Assembly: GCF_030815415.1 (NCBI RefSeq)
Contig: NZ_JAUSWW010000001.1
Coordinates: forward strand, 10,416,001-10,480,000
Direction of reading: 5' to 3'
Origin: Streptomyces canus
GTDB taxonomy: Bacteria > Actinomycetota > Actinomycetes > Streptomycetales > Streptomycetaceae
Length of the DNA: 64,000 nt
Both the position numbers and the translations under genes were made by a program. How positions within the stretch are numbered: the stretch's first letter is position 1; each line of letters begins with the position of its first letter. The notes under the pieces were generated by a model, which saw only the letters and a list, made by a program, of their open reading frames with translations, made no database searches and was not told the origin of the DNA. Below, one piece after another: positions 17,205 to 26,185 of the stretch.

Positions 17205-17633
17205 TCAGACCGCGATCGGTTCGGGGTCGGGCTGTTTGGGATAGGGCCGCTGGGCGGGGATGCCGAGCTTGATCTGCTCACGCTCGCGCCGGCTTCGCCC
17301 GAGCCGCCATACGTAGCGGTGCGCTCCGCGGTGGCGTACGTTGCGGGCCCCGACCGCGACCAGGGCCTCCCGAAGCCAGACGGCCGGGTTGCACCCGGCC
17401 CGCGGCACTGGAGCCCCGAGCGCGATGAGTTGGGCTTCGGCGTACTGATGGCCCTGTTCCTGGCGGCGGATCTTCTGCGCTGTGCGGTTGGAAGCGCGCG
17501 GGTTCCGAGATTCCTGAACGTTGGTAAGCCTGAACCCGCGTGCCAGTTGATGGCTGCGGCGGTCCCGCGCGCAGGTTCCGGCGAAGCTCGCGGGATCTGA
17601 TTTGCTGAGCGTTCGCCGCGCCGATCCAACTGG
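17205..17633 (-). CDS. Hypothetical protein of the integrative module (start unclear)
   Basis: The frame is open from 17633, with no ATG, to a stop at 17205. It reads QESRNPRASNRTAQKIRRQEQGHQYAEAQLIALGAPVPRAGC, then WLREALVAVGARNVRHRGAHRYVWRLGRSRRE, with codon use like its neighbours. The only GTG is at 17408, inside the conserved-looking part, so the start is unknown or the 5' end is damaged. Basic and probably cytoplasmic. It lies between the PP-loop gene and a zinc-binding gene in the same direction. Function unknown. Confidence 0.5.
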   Translation of the reverse strand, partial: PVGSARRTLSKSDPASFAGTCARDRRSHQLARGFRLTNVQESRNPRASNRTAQKIRRQEQGHQYAEAQLIALGAPVPRAGCNPAVWLREALVAVGARNVRHRGAHRYVWRLGRSRREREQIKLGIPAQRPYPKQPDPEPIAV

Positions 17634-18287
17634 CTAGCCCGCAGGCCAATGTGAGTTCGGCGTGCCGTCATCGCTCATGTGCGCCCGCTGCCAGATCTCG
17701 TTCCAGTTGAACGGGGTCTCCGGCACGAACCGGTGCCGCTGCCCGCACGGACATGGCGCCAGCACCCACGCGCACCCACGGCACAGCTCGACCCAACCGT
17801 GCCCAGTCGAGCTCAGCACTGGCAGTCCGTCATCCCCACAAGCCGGGCAGCCAGGCGGCTCGGCGCCGTCCAGAATCGCGTTCTGCCGCCGGACGTACTC
17901 GGGCAGCCGCAGCGACGGGTGGCGAAACGGGTCTTCGAACCAGGCACGGTTCGGGCTTTCCCACCAGCTCCGCAGCCACCACGGTCGCGGGTCTGGTACG
18001 GCCCGCCGCCCGGCCCGCTTCTCTGCCCGGCGTTGCGCGGCGTACTCCTCCGCTCGCGCGAGCCACAGCACCCGCGCCTCGTGCAGTTCCTCTACTGCCC
18101 ACACCAGCGCATCCGGGTCCGCCTCCAGCTGCCGGGGGATCGCGGCGCTGAGCGTGAGGTGGTGGTACGTCGCCCGCAGACCGTAAGGAGCAAAAACGGT
18201 GAGGCAGGTCCGCAGCGCGCTGTGCCGCCGGTGGAGGGGGAGGCTGTCGTCGTGCACGCGCGTTCGGTGGGTCAGGAAGCTGGTCAT
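17634..18287 (-). CDS. Zinc-ribbon-like hypothetical protein
   Basis: 217 aa, start overlapping the upstream stop by four bases (ATGA). The N-terminal half is helical and basic (VWAVEELHEARVLWLARAEEYAAQRRAEK). The C-terminal half has CPACGDDGLPVL, CRGCAW and CPCGQRHRFVPE, six Cys residues that suggest zinc binding. Ends HMSDDGTPNSHWPAG. It is in the mobile-element block with the gene at 18284-18949. No named family recognised. Confidence 0.72.
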   Translation of the reverse strand: MTSFLTHRTRVHDDSLPLHRRHSALRTCLTVFAPYGLRATYHHLTLSAAIPRQLEADPDALVWAVEELHEARVLWLARAEEYAAQRRAEKRAGRRAVPDPRPWWLRSWWESPNRAWFEDPFRHPSLRLPEYVRRQNAILDGAEPPGCPACGDDGLPVLSSTGHGWVELCRGCAWVLAPCPCGQRHRFVPETPFNWNEIWQRAHMSDDGTPNSHWPAG

Positions 18288-18949
18288 GGTGTGGGCACCA
18301 GGTCCAGTGCCCGTGCCAGGGCGGCGGTGACGGCGGCAGCGTGGGCCGGCAGGTGTTGTTCAGCCCAGGTCCCGGCAAGGCTGAGGAAGTCCTGCAAATC
18401 CTGCTGGGCGCCGGCGACGAGCCTGCGTACCTGGTCTACCGACAGCTCGGTCACGGGGCTGCCGTCCGTCCCGTGGGCATCGAGCGTGAGCCGGACAATG
18501 TCGTTGACGCGTTCGGCCACCGAGGATGGATCGTGGCCGAAGTAGGCGAAGCCGGTACCGTCGAGCACCTCCAGCCAGTCCCGCCAGCCCTCCAGGCCGT
18601 TGCAGCAGCCAGGCTCGACGAAGACGGTGTCGGTGGCGTTGTCGGTCACCCGGAACCCGCCGGCGGCGAACAGATCAGGCATGGTGAGCAGCCCGTGCAG
18701 GAAGATGCCCAGTGGGTCGGTCGGGCACGGCCCGTGCTCTTCCTCCGGCTCGAAGTCGTTGCAGTCGGCGATCCGCATAACGGCCGTGCCGACCTCCGCC
18801 GGAGTCAGCTCCCCGTTCAGCACGAGGTAGCCACATGACTTGCGCTCGCCCACCGGCCAGAGCGCGAAGCCGTCGGCAGCGGATATCTCCAGAACGGGCT
18901 GCGTCACAATCACATGGGGATGATGCCGGACCCAGTGCTTCGTCGCCAC
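18284..18949 (-). CDS. Hypothetical protein
   Basis: 221 aa from a GTG at 18949. Acidic, without signal peptide or TM. It has a Cys-containing stretch, RIADCNDFEPEEEHGPCPTD, a loop VFVEPGCCNGLEGWRDWLE that may bind a metal or DNA, and an Ala-rich helical tail. It overlaps the zinc-ribbon gene by four bases, so both are translated together. Not recognised beyond resembling conserved Streptomyces proteins of unknown role. Confidence 0.7.
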   Translation of the reverse strand: MATKHWVRHHPHVIVTQPVLEISAADGFALWPVGERKSCGYLVLNGELTPAEVGTAVMRIADCNDFEPEEEHGPCPTDPLGIFLHGLLTMPDLFAAGGFRVTDNATDTVFVEPGCCNGLEGWRDWLEVLDGTGFAYFGHDPSSVAERVNDIVRLTLDAHGTDGSPVTELSVDQVRRLVAGAQQDLQDFLSLAGTWAEQHLPAHAAAVTAALARALDLVPTP

Positions 18950-18987
18950 GGGCTTTCAGCAGCGGCGTTGGGCTCGGAGCGAGCCCG

Positions 18988-19970
18988 CTACCTGGGCAGT
19001 TTCGCGGCGCGTTCCGGGCAGGCGGTGCTGACGTAGCGCATGGCGGTCTGCTCAGTGATGCCGAACAGGCGCATCAGCCGGAGGGGGGTCGGCGCATTCT
19101 GCCGCCTCATTGTGGATGCGGTCCTGGCGCAGACCGCTCAGCGTCAGCCCGCGGGGGAGGACTCCGCGGAGAAGCCCGATGGCGACTGCCGGGTGGTCTG
19201 GGTCAACCGCGGTCTTCTGGCTGACCAAGAGGTGGGGATTGGCCGAGGCCGGCCACCGGCGATGGCGGTAGGTGACCCAGTCCGCAGCGATCTGGTGGGT
19301 GAGCTTCTCCAGGTAGAGGGTGTGCCGTAGCAGGCCCCTCCGCACTTCTAGGGTGCCTCGGGACAGATCGAGGCGACTGGATTGCAGACTCCGGACCTCG
19401 CTGCGGGCAGGGCGTGAATGGCAGCCAGGGCTACGACGAGCCCGCCGAGCGGCGTCTCTGTCTGGTCGAGCAGACCCATCAGGCGGTCGGAGGGGATGGC
19501 TCTCGGAAGGCCAGTGAGGTCGCCGACGGGGAGGTCCCGAGCCGGGTTCTGGAAGATCACTCGTCGGCTCTTGAGCACGCGGAACAGACTGCGCAGGACA
19601 GTGGCAAGACTTCGGCGGGCCATACCGGACAACTCCGCCACGGCGTCGTCGACGTGGTCTTTCGTGACCTGGCGCAGCGAGCTCACTCCGGCCGTCGCAG
19701 TCCAATGGGTGAGGACCGGCTGAAGACGGGCGAGGTAGCGGCGGATGCCGTCGTACCCGCGCGGCTCTCCTTCGCGTCGGCCCGCTCGCGCAGGACCTCC
19801 ACCCACGTGCGTACCTCGGTCGCGACCGGATCCGGAAGCGCGGTGAGGACCGACTCGACCCACGTCTCATCCGAGCAATGCTCAGGAGTTGTGGATCGGT
19901 CCTCGGGGTGGACGCAAAGGGCGTACTTTCCCGGGTGATCGATAACAAGCTCACCGAGTAGGCCCGCGTT
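18988..19970 (-). pseudogene. Tyrosine recombinase (integrase), C-terminal part, decayed
   Basis: Four pieces in three frames together spell an actinobacterial tyrosine recombinase: GELVIDHPGKYALCVHPEDR with PDPVATEVRTWVEVLRERADAKES; YDGIRRYLARLQPVLTHW, SLRQVTKDHVDDAV, LRSLFRVLKSRRVIFQNPARDLP (core-binding domain); HTLYLEKLTHQIAADWVTYRHRRWP with NPHLLVSQKTAVDP; and LMRLFGITEQTAMRYVSTACPER, which carries the catalytic Tyr and ends at 18988. Frame changes near 19740, 19395 and 19080 mean it is not functional. IS256 lies at its 5' side; a possible N-terminal fragment is at 23240-23437. Confidence 0.75.
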
Positions 19971-20000
19971 GCAGCGCGGGTCGGGAAGGGTGACACGCCC

Positions 20001-21251
20001 GTGCTCAGCGTAGTGAACGCCGATGGTTCGACCGAGTCCGGCTCCCTGATCGACGAGATCGTCCGTGAGGGCGCCCGCCGCATGCTCGCCGCGGCTCTGG
20101 AGGCCGAAGTCAACCAGTACATAGCCGAGTTGGCTGCGGAACGCGACGGGAGCGGGCGACGCTTGGTGGTGCGCAACGGCCGCCATCGGCCTCGCGCTGT
20201 GACCACCGCCGCCGGTGCCATCGAGGTGGCCGCGCCGCGGGTGAACGACCGCCGCGTCGACGCGGCCACCGGCGAGCGGAAGCGGTTCTCCTCCAAGATT
20301 CTCCCGCCGTGGTGCCGCAAGTCCCCGAAGGTCAGCGAGGTGCTGCCGCTGCTGTACCTGCACGGCCTGTCCAGTGGCGACTTCGTGCCCGCGCTGGAGC
20401 AGTTCCTCGGCTCGGCCGCCGGCCTGTCCGCGCCGACCGTCACTCGTCTGACCAAGCAGCGGGGCGACGACCACGCCGCCTTCCAGCAACGCGACCTCTC
20501 GGGCAGCGACTACGTGTACGTGTGGGCTGACGGCGTGCACCCCAAGGTCCGCCTCGGCCAGGCCCACTCGTGTGTTCTGGTGCTGATGGGCGTGCGCATC
20601 GACGGCACGAAGGAGCTAATCGCGCTGGCGGAGGGGCTGCGCGAGTCGACCGAGTCGTGGGCGGACCTGCTGCGCGACTGCCGGCGTCGCGGCATGCGCG
20701 ACCCGGAGCTGGTCGTAGGCGACGGTGCGATGGGGCTGTGGCGGACGCTGGTGGAGGTGTTCCCCGCCGCTCGGCATCAGCGCTGCTGGGCCCATAAGAT
20801 CCGGAATGTCGTGAATGCTCTGCCGAAGTCCGCCCAGCCGGGAGCGAAGAAGGCGTTGCAGGAGATCTACAACGCGGAGGACCGCGAGCATGCCGAGAAG
20901 GCCGTGAAGGTGTTCGCGAAGACCTACGAGGCGAAGTGGCCCAAAGCGGTGGCGAAGGTCATCGACGACGCGGAGGAGCTGCTGGCGTTCTACGACTTCC
21001 CCGCCGAGCACTGGATCCACCTGCGCACCACAAACCCGATCGAATCGACCTTCTCCACGGTCAAGCTCCGGACCAAGGTCACCCGCGGCGCGGGCAGCCC
21101 GGCCGCCGCGCTCGCCATGGTGTTCAAGCTCGCCGAGTCCGCCCAGTCCCGCTGGCGCGCGGTCACCGCGCCGCACCTGGTCGCCCTCGTCCGCGCCGGG
21201 GCCCGCTTCGAGAACGGCCGGCTCGTCGAGCGTCCCGAGGCCGCCGCCTGA
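20001..21251 (+). CDS. IS256-family (Mutator-type) transposase
   Basis: 416 aa, apparently full length. The DDE triad is visible: VYVWADGVHPK (D), LVVGDGAMGLWRTLVEVFP (D) and THxNPIESTF-type TTNPIESTFSTVKLRT (E). The insertion helical domain with CWAHKIRNVVNALPK is present. The element lies within the broken integrase gene; I could not place the terminal inverted repeats. Confidence 0.93.
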   Translation: MLSVVNADGSTESGSLIDEIVREGARRMLAAALEAEVNQYIAELAAERDGSGRRLVVRNGRHRPRAVTTAAGAIEVAAPRVNDRRVDAATGERKRFSSKILPPWCRKSPKVSEVLPLLYLHGLSSGDFVPALEQFLGSAAGLSAPTVTRLTKQRGDDHAAFQQRDLSGSDYVYVWADGVHPKVRLGQAHSCVLVLMGVRIDGTKELIALAEGLRESTESWADLLRDCRRRGMRDPELVVGDGAMGLWRTLVEVFPAARHQRCWAHKIRNVVNALPKSAQPGAKKALQEIYNAEDREHAEKAVKVFAKTYEAKWPKAVAKVIDDAEELLAFYDFPAEHWIHLRTTNPIESTFSTVKLRTKVTRGAGSPAAALAMVFKLAESAQSRWRAVTAPHLVALVRAGARFENGRLVERPEAAA

Positions 21252-21372
21252 TCATGAATGAACGAATCCCTTGACTTCCGCCGTTCTGGCAGGCGGGTGA
21301 CCGTGCGGCGCGGCGATGTCGGGGCTTGCTGTGGACCCGCCCGCCTGTCTTGGTTCGTCAAGCGGCGCCTCG

Positions 21373-21750
21373 TCATGCCTCTGGGGCCCAGGCCGCGACC
21401 AGGTCGAGTAGGCCGGGGAAGCAGGCGTTGAGGTCGTCGACGCGTACGTGACTGCGGCGTTCGAGCCCGTACTGGCGCTGGCGCGTGACCCCCGCCTCTC
21501 GCAGCGCCTTGAAGTGGTGCGTGAGCGACGACTTGGGCCGGTCGAAGCCGAACCAGCCGCAGGAGTGGTCGAATTGCTCTGATTCCAGGAGGAGTTTGCG
21601 GACGATCGTCAGCCGCAAGGGGTCGCTGAGCGCCCCGAGAACGGTCTCCAGGCGCAACTCCTCGACCGTCGGCTCCGGCAGCGGTTCGGGTAGGCCGGGA
21701 GGGGCCGGGAGCACCTTGATGGCGGGTGCGGTGCCCGCAGTCGAAGACAT
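21373..21750 (-). CDS. ArsR-family transcriptional regulator
   Basis: 125 aa from ATG 21750 with GAGGA upstream; an in-frame extension to 21801 runs through the operator region and is unlikely. Winged helix: VLGALSDPLRLTIVRKLLLES, KSSLTHHFKALREAGVTRQRQYGLERR. FDHSCGW contains a lone Cys, so a classical metal site is not evident. It is divergent from the MFS transporter at 21849, with two palindromes between; the usual logic is repression of the transporter until a ligand or stress signal arrives. Confidence 0.88.
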   Translation of the reverse strand: MSSTAGTAPAIKVLPAPPGLPEPLPEPTVEELRLETVLGALSDPLRLTIVRKLLLESEQFDHSCGWFGFDRPKSSLTHHFKALREAGVTRQRQYGLERRSHVRVDDLNACFPGLLDLVAAWAPEA

Positions 21751-21778
21751 GGGCAGGTCCTCACGACTCGATTCCTTT

Positions 21779-21825
21779 GTACGACTCCAATCGTACTGCA
21801 TGCTAAGTTCGACTAAAGTCGTACT
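21779..21825. promoter_or_regulatory. Two palindromes, likely ArsR operators
   Basis: GTACGA-N6-TCGTAC at 21779-21796 and AGTTCGACTAAAGTCGTACT at 21806-21825 share half-sites GTACGA/TCGTAC, spaced about 28 bases centre to centre, in the 98-base gap between the divergent arsR-like and MFS starts. GGAGTCGGAGG just downstream serves the MFS gene. Operator function is inferred. Confidence 0.65.
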
Positions 21826-21848
21826 GCAAGGAGTCGGAGGAAACAGTC

Positions 21849-23111
21849 ATGTCCGAGACCCGGAACGCGCCCGTCCAGGCCGTCGACGGCAGGCAACGAA
21901 GTGGCACCGCGGAGCCCGGCGGAGGATCCGCCGCTCCGCGGGGGTGGGTATGGCTGGCCGCCTGGCCGGTCACGGCCGTCTTCGTCCTCTCGAACGCGGC
22001 AACACCGTTGTACGTGCTGTGGCAGCGAGACCTCGGCTTCTCCAAGGGCACCCTGACCGTGGTGTTCGCGTTCTACATCCTCGGGCTCATCGGCTCGCTC
22101 CTGGTGTCCGGAGTGGTCTCCGACCGGCTCGGGCGCAAGCCCGTGCTGCTGCCCGCCCTGGTGCTCGCCTTGGCCGCCTGCCTGATCTTCGCGACCGCCA
22201 CCACCGTGGCCGCGCTGATCGTGGCACGGCTGTTCACCGGAATCGCCGTCGGCGCCGTCGTCTCGGCCGGCATGGCCGCGGTGACCGACGTGGCTGGTCC
22301 CGAGCGCAAGCGGATCGCCGCCCTACTCGCCTCCTGCGCGATGGTCTTCGGCGCCGGTCTCGGCCCGCTCCTGGCCGGGGTGCTCTCCGAGTCGCTGCCC
22401 GGGCCGACCGTCACCGTCTTCGTCGTCGAGGCCGTGTTGCTCCTCACCGCGATGCTTGCCGTGCTGCGCATGCCCCTCCGGCGTCCCGCGGCGCCCGCGA
22501 AGGGCGCCTGGGTGCGGGTGCCCGGCGTGCCGCGCGGCAACGGTCGCCAACTCGCCCTCGGCATCGCCGTGTTCGCGCCCGGCATCACGGCCACCTCCTT
22601 CGTGCTCTCGCTTGGCCCCTCGCTCCTGACAGGCCTGCTCGGCACCACCAGCCGGATCGTCGCCGGGGCCATGGCCTTCGTCATGTTCCTCGCCGCCACC
22701 GGCGTGCAGTTCGCCGTGCAACGCCTCGACCGGCGGACCATCCTCACGGCCGGCGCGGTCAGCACCACGCTGAGCATGATCACGCTGATCGTCGCCGTGC
22801 ACACCTCGTCGGTGCCGGTCCTCATCGCCTCCGCGCTGCTCGCCGGCGCTGGCCAGGGCATGGGCCAGCTCGGCGGCCTGTCGCTGCTCAACTCCAGCGT
22901 CCCGCCCCAGCGCCTCGCGGAGGCCAACGCCGCGCTCAACGTCGGCGGGTACGTCCCGGCGGGGCTACTGCCCGTGTCTGCCGGTTACCTCAGCGACGCC
23001 GTGGGCCTGACCAGCGGTGCCACGGCGTTCGGTGCCGTCCTCATGGGCCTCGCGGTCATCGGCGGCCTGGTTGTCCTCGCCAGTCGGCGCCAGGCGACGG
23101 AGCCAGCCTGA
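21849..23111 (+). CDS. MFS transporter (drug efflux type)
   Basis: 420 aa with about 12 hydrophobic helices beginning near residue 37 (WVWLAAWPVTAVFVLSNAA). The MFS signature between helices 2 and 3 is GVVSDRLGRKPVLL. Length and pattern fit the 12-TM drug:H+ antiporter group. Strong ribosome-binding site GGAGTCGGAGG. Divergent ArsR-family gene and palindromic operators suggest inducible efflux. Substrate unknown. Confidence 0.9.
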   Translation: MSETRNAPVQAVDGRQRSGTAEPGGGSAAPRGWVWLAAWPVTAVFVLSNAATPLYVLWQRDLGFSKGTLTVVFAFYILGLIGSLLVSGVVSDRLGRKPVLLPALVLALAACLIFATATTVAALIVARLFTGIAVGAVVSAGMAAVTDVAGPERKRIAALLASCAMVFGAGLGPLLAGVLSESLPGPTVTVFVVEAVLLLTAMLAVLRMPLRRPAAPAKGAWVRVPGVPRGNGRQLALGIAVFAPGITATSFVLSLGPSLLTGLLGTTSRIVAGAMAFVMFLAATGVQFAVQRLDRRTILTAGAVSTTLSMITLIVAVHTSSVPVLIASALLAGAGQGMGQLGGLSLLNSSVPPQRLAEANAALNVGGYVPAGLLPVSAGYLSDAVGLTSGATAFGAVLMGLAVIGGLVVLASRRQATEPA

Positions 23112-23239
23112 CGGCCGCGAGCCACAGCAAGCCTCGACACCGCCGCTGATCACTAATGCCTGCCAGAACGTCGAAAGTCGAGCGAATCCACAACTCTTGA
23201 CAATTACTCATCTCATCCGCGTCCCGATGCAGCTCGGGG

Positions 23240-23437
23240 TCATGCCTGGGCACGCAGGAACTGGCAGACTGGCACGCGCAGTGCCAGTCCGTTTCGCCCG
23301 CAGCGACAGCACAGGCCTCGCCCCGCCCGCTCACGCCAGTGGCGGCACGGAGCGCACACGAACCCCGTCCGTCGGCCGGCGGGGACCCAGGCGTCGCAGT
23401 CAGCGCACTGTCGCGATGCGGTGGGCGGCAGCGGCAC
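23240..23437 (-). pseudogene. Zinc-finger fragment, probable integrase N-terminus
   Basis: 65 codons: RQCADCDAW, VCAPCRHWRERAGRGLCCRCGRNGL and VCQFL give a run of CxxC pairs. Some large Streptomyces tyrosine recombinases start with such a region, and a decayed recombinase C-terminus in the same orientation lies at 18988-19970 beyond the MFS/ArsR genes and IS256. I infer that this is the displaced 5' end of that gene, with the middle lost. It could instead be an independent zinc-ribbon protein. Confidence 0.45.
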
Positions 23438-23500
23438 CGGCGCGGTGATGTACGGGGTGCGGGTCGGCTGGTCGGATGACCCGTGGCTGTGGGTGATCGC

Positions 23501-23938
23501 TTAGATGTCGAAGAGGGCTTCCTCTTGTGGAGGGACCGGAGGGTCAAGGACGTCACGAAGGCGGGTGATGTCGTGGCGCCACTTCGAGCCGTTCGCAGCG
23601 TCGTCCCACAGTTCGGCGAGTTCAGACCGCTCGGAGACCACTTGGTCCAGAGCTTCGACGGCGAGCGTTCGAAGGCTTGCGGGCAGCTCTGGCAGCGGCT
23701 CTGACGGACCGTAGGTTGAACATGTCAAAACGCCATCGGGGTGCTGAGCAACGACCAGAGCGGCCGCGGCCACTGCGCGCTCGCCGTCGGAAGTGTCCAG
23801 GAAGTCCGCAGGGTGAGCGGCCCGTTTGAGCGCGCCGCGGATCAGGGCTTCGCGTTCTTCCACGGCTGCCTCGTCCAGGTCCCCTCCGAAGTCGGCGGCA
23901 GTGTCGTTATCGAAGGGGCCGATGTCCCAGGTGCCCAT
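23501..23938 (-). CDS. DUF4259 domain protein
   Basis: 145 aa from ATG 23938, with AGGAG upstream. Begins MGTWDIGPFDNDTAADFGGDL, the hallmark of DUF4259, and continues HPDGVLTCSTYGPSEPLPEL and LAELWDDAANGSKWRHDITRLRDVL. Soluble and acidic; the biochemical role of the family is unknown. Stands alone, divergent from the DinB-type gene at 24074. Confidence 0.88.
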   Translation of the reverse strand: MGTWDIGPFDNDTAADFGGDLDEAAVEEREALIRGALKRAAHPADFLDTSDGERAVAAAALVVAQHPDGVLTCSTYGPSEPLPELPASLRTLAVEALDQVVSERSELAELWDDAANGSKWRHDITRLRDVLDPPVPPQEEALFDI

Positions 23939-24073
23939 TTCTCTCCTCGCTTGGCCATCGGGAGATCGTCGCATTGGCCACCGACAATGAGGTCAGTAGG
24001 CAAGCAGTACCCGCGCAGGTGCTTGAAGCCCGCGCGACTAATGTTGGGCTTCCGGACGGATCATGGGGGGCTT

Positions 24074-24709
24074 GTGAGTCTGAGAAACGCCTACTTGGAG
24101 ACCGCCGCGCAGGCCGCAGCGTTGCTGAACTCACCGGCGGTGGCCGTTTCGTGGGAGAAACCCAGCGCGTTGGCGCAGTGGACTGTCGGCGGCCTGGCTG
24201 GCCACCTCGCGTATCAGATTTTCAGCGTGGATCCGGCGCTGGAGGGACCCGCCTGTGAGCAGGAACCCATCCCCGTGCTGGAACACTATGCGCGAGCCGT
24301 GTGGATTGATGCGCCGCTAGACGGCGAAGTCAGCTCTGGGATTCGAGCGAAGGGCGACGGCATCTCGTCCGAGGGCGTGCGGCTGCTGGTCGAGCGGGTC
24401 CGTGCCGCGCTCGACCGGCAGCGGTCCGGCCTTGAGGAGGTGCATGGCGACTGGGTGGTGTTCATGCCGCAAACAGGGTGGGCGCTGAGCCTGGACGATT
24501 TCCTCGTGACCCGACTGGTCGAGCTCGCTGTGCATATGGATGACCTGGCGGTCAGCGCGGGCCTCAGTGTGCCGGAGCTTCCCGGCGCGGCCCTCGATCC
24601 CGTGGTTGCGCTGCTGGCCGGGCTTGCCGTCCGGCGCCATGGCCAAGCGGCACTGCTGCGTGCCCTGACTCGCGCGGAGCGGGCACCAGCTGCGATCAAC
24701 GTGTTCTGA
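24074..24709 (+). CDS. DinB/maleylpyruvate-isomerase-type (mycothiol) protein
   Basis: 211 aa from GTG 24074, preceded by GGGGGG. An N-terminal four-helix bundle of the MDMPI type: LETAAQAAALLNSPAVAVSWEK, LAQWTVGGLAGHLAYQIFSVD (first metal-ligand His) and LVTRLVELAVHMDDLAVSAGL (HMDD, further ligands). Members are mycothiol-dependent metalloenzymes (isomerases, S-transferases) of actinobacteria. Monocistronic; substrate not deducible. Confidence 0.85.
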   Translation: MSLRNAYLETAAQAAALLNSPAVAVSWEKPSALAQWTVGGLAGHLAYQIFSVDPALEGPACEQEPIPVLEHYARAVWIDAPLDGEVSSGIRAKGDGISSEGVRLLVERVRAALDRQRSGLEEVHGDWVVFMPQTGWALSLDDFLVTRLVELAVHMDDLAVSAGLSVPELPGAALDPVVALLAGLAVRRHGQAALLRALTRAERAPAAINVF

Positions 24710-24908
24710 ACGTTGCATCAGCTCGCGTCAGCCCGTTCGGCCTGGGCTTTGGTGTGGGCGAGGCGGTGCAGGTCTGGCAGTCGCTACTGTGGTCGATGTA
24801 GGCCCGGTATGCCCGCAGCGCGCGGTTGAACTGCGTGTTGCTGGCCACGCGTTGCAGGTGGCCCGCTCCGCTGCCCGCGGGCACGTAGACCCAACCCGCG
24901 GTGCTCAC
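24696..24908 (-). CDS. Small hypothetical protein
   Basis: 70 aa. The GTG start overlaps the stop of the upstream (IS-split) gene by four bases, the mark of a coupled pair. Sequence features: FNRALRAYRAYIDHSSDCQTC, an amphipathic helix followed by a CxxC. Its 3' end overlaps the DinB-type gene by 14 bases. Because the upstream gene is now split by IS630, coupling is lost. Not recognised. Confidence 0.5.
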   Translation of the reverse strand: MSTAGWVYVPAGSGAGHLQRVASNTQFNRALRAYRAYIDHSSDCQTCTASPTPKPRPNGLTRADATFRTR

Positions 24909-25017
24909 TGCCGCCTCCGGAGAGGGCGCATCTGGTGGTGGTTGCGGATCTCGACGTTCAGGTCGGAGACACGCGACATGTCCCCGGCCTCGGCTGCCGC
25001 GGCGCGCTGCTGGGCTA

Positions 25018-26185
25018 CTGACTTCGGCTCGTCAAGGTGACGCGGGTTCGTCGAGGGTCAGGCCGGTTCCGGCTATGAAGCCGTCGAGGGTGTCGGGCCG
25101 GTACTGAAGGCGTTTGAGCCGGTTGCGGACGAGTGCCTCGAGACGGTCGAGAGCGACAACGGCGAGGTTGGCCAGGCTGTGCTTGACGTGTGCCCATACC
25201 CACTCGACGGGGTTGAGGTCGGGTGAGTAGGCGGGCAGCAGGAATACCGTCAGCCACTCGCGCTCGGCGATCAGCTCGCGCATGGCGTGGGAGACGTGGG
25301 TGTTCAGGCGGTCCCAGACCAGCACGATCGGTGCCCTGACGAGCTGGTGGACGCCGTCGACGAGTGCGATGAAGTCCCGCTCGCCCATGCTGCGGCGCTT
25401 TCCTTTGCCGGCTCGGTGGGTGCGCAGCCGGTGGCACAGCCGGGTCCGCGAGCCCGGCCGCATCGCGATCAGCCCGGCCACCGACAGACGCCCAGAGCGG
25501 CGCCCGCTGACGGTCACGACCGGGGTGCGCCCGCGCCGGCCCCAGGTCCGGCCTCGGGGCGGCTTTCGGGTGAACCCTGCTTCATCCTCGAAGCAGATGT
25601 AGCCCCCGCAGGCCGCCCGGGCTCTTTTACCTCGGCCCAGGTCACCTCCTTCCACGCAGTGACGGCCTGCTCGTCGCGTTCTGCCACCCTGCGTGCGGGG
25701 ACCTGCGGACTGAAGCCGAGCCGGTGCATCAACCGGGTAGCTCCGGAGACGCTGTAGCAGACGTGGAACTTCCTGCCGATCAGCGTGGCCACCCTCGCCG
25801 CGGTCCACACCTGGTCCTCCACCCAGCCGTGGGCGGCCGGGCCCTCATCGAGGTACGCGGCCAGTTTCTCCAGACAGCGTGGCGACAGTCGGCAACGGGA
25901 TCCACTCGGCCCACGGGAGGCCAGAGCCCGCACGCCACCGTCCCGCCACAACTGATGCCACTGGTAAGCCGACTTCGGGCTCACTCGCAGGCGCCGTGCG
26001 ACCTCCGGCGGCTTGATCTCCTGCTCGAACAACTCAGCCGCCTGCATCCGTACCGACTCCCGGCGCCGACGCCCCGCAGCGGTCAACCCGCCCCCATCGC
26101 CATATCTCACACACCACGGGATACAGCCACCACTCCGAGCCCATCAGAAGCTTCGCCAAGGTTCACCCTGACGAGCCGAAGTCAG
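25018..26185 (-). mobile_element. Complete IS630-family insertion sequence (1168 bp)
   Basis: The ends CTGACTTCGGCTCGTCA-GGTGA are inverted repeats at 25018 and 26185 with one mismatch over 23 bases, flanked by the TA target duplication (25016-25017; 26186-26187) typical of IS630/Tc1. Contains one transposase in two frames. Confidence 0.9.
25032..26110 (-). CDS. IS630-family transposase in two frames
   Basis: The first frame (26110 to about 25630) has the HTH part: LFEQEIKPPEVARRLRVSP, AYQWHQLWRDGGVRALASR, TAARVATLIGRKFHVCYSV. The second frame (to 25032) has ICFEDEAGFTRKPPRGRTWG (first Asp in EDEAG), VLVWDRLNTHVS (second Asp) and LPAYSPDLNPVEWVWAHVK (Glu). The switch lies at an A/G-rich stretch near 25630, as in IS630 elements that use programmed frameshifting. 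Confidence 0.85.

Noticed and set aside
19683..20567. A 294-codon minus-strand frame across the integrase/IS256 junction
   Set aside because: Only the part below about 19980 is recombinase sequence; the rest is antisense of the IS256 transposase.
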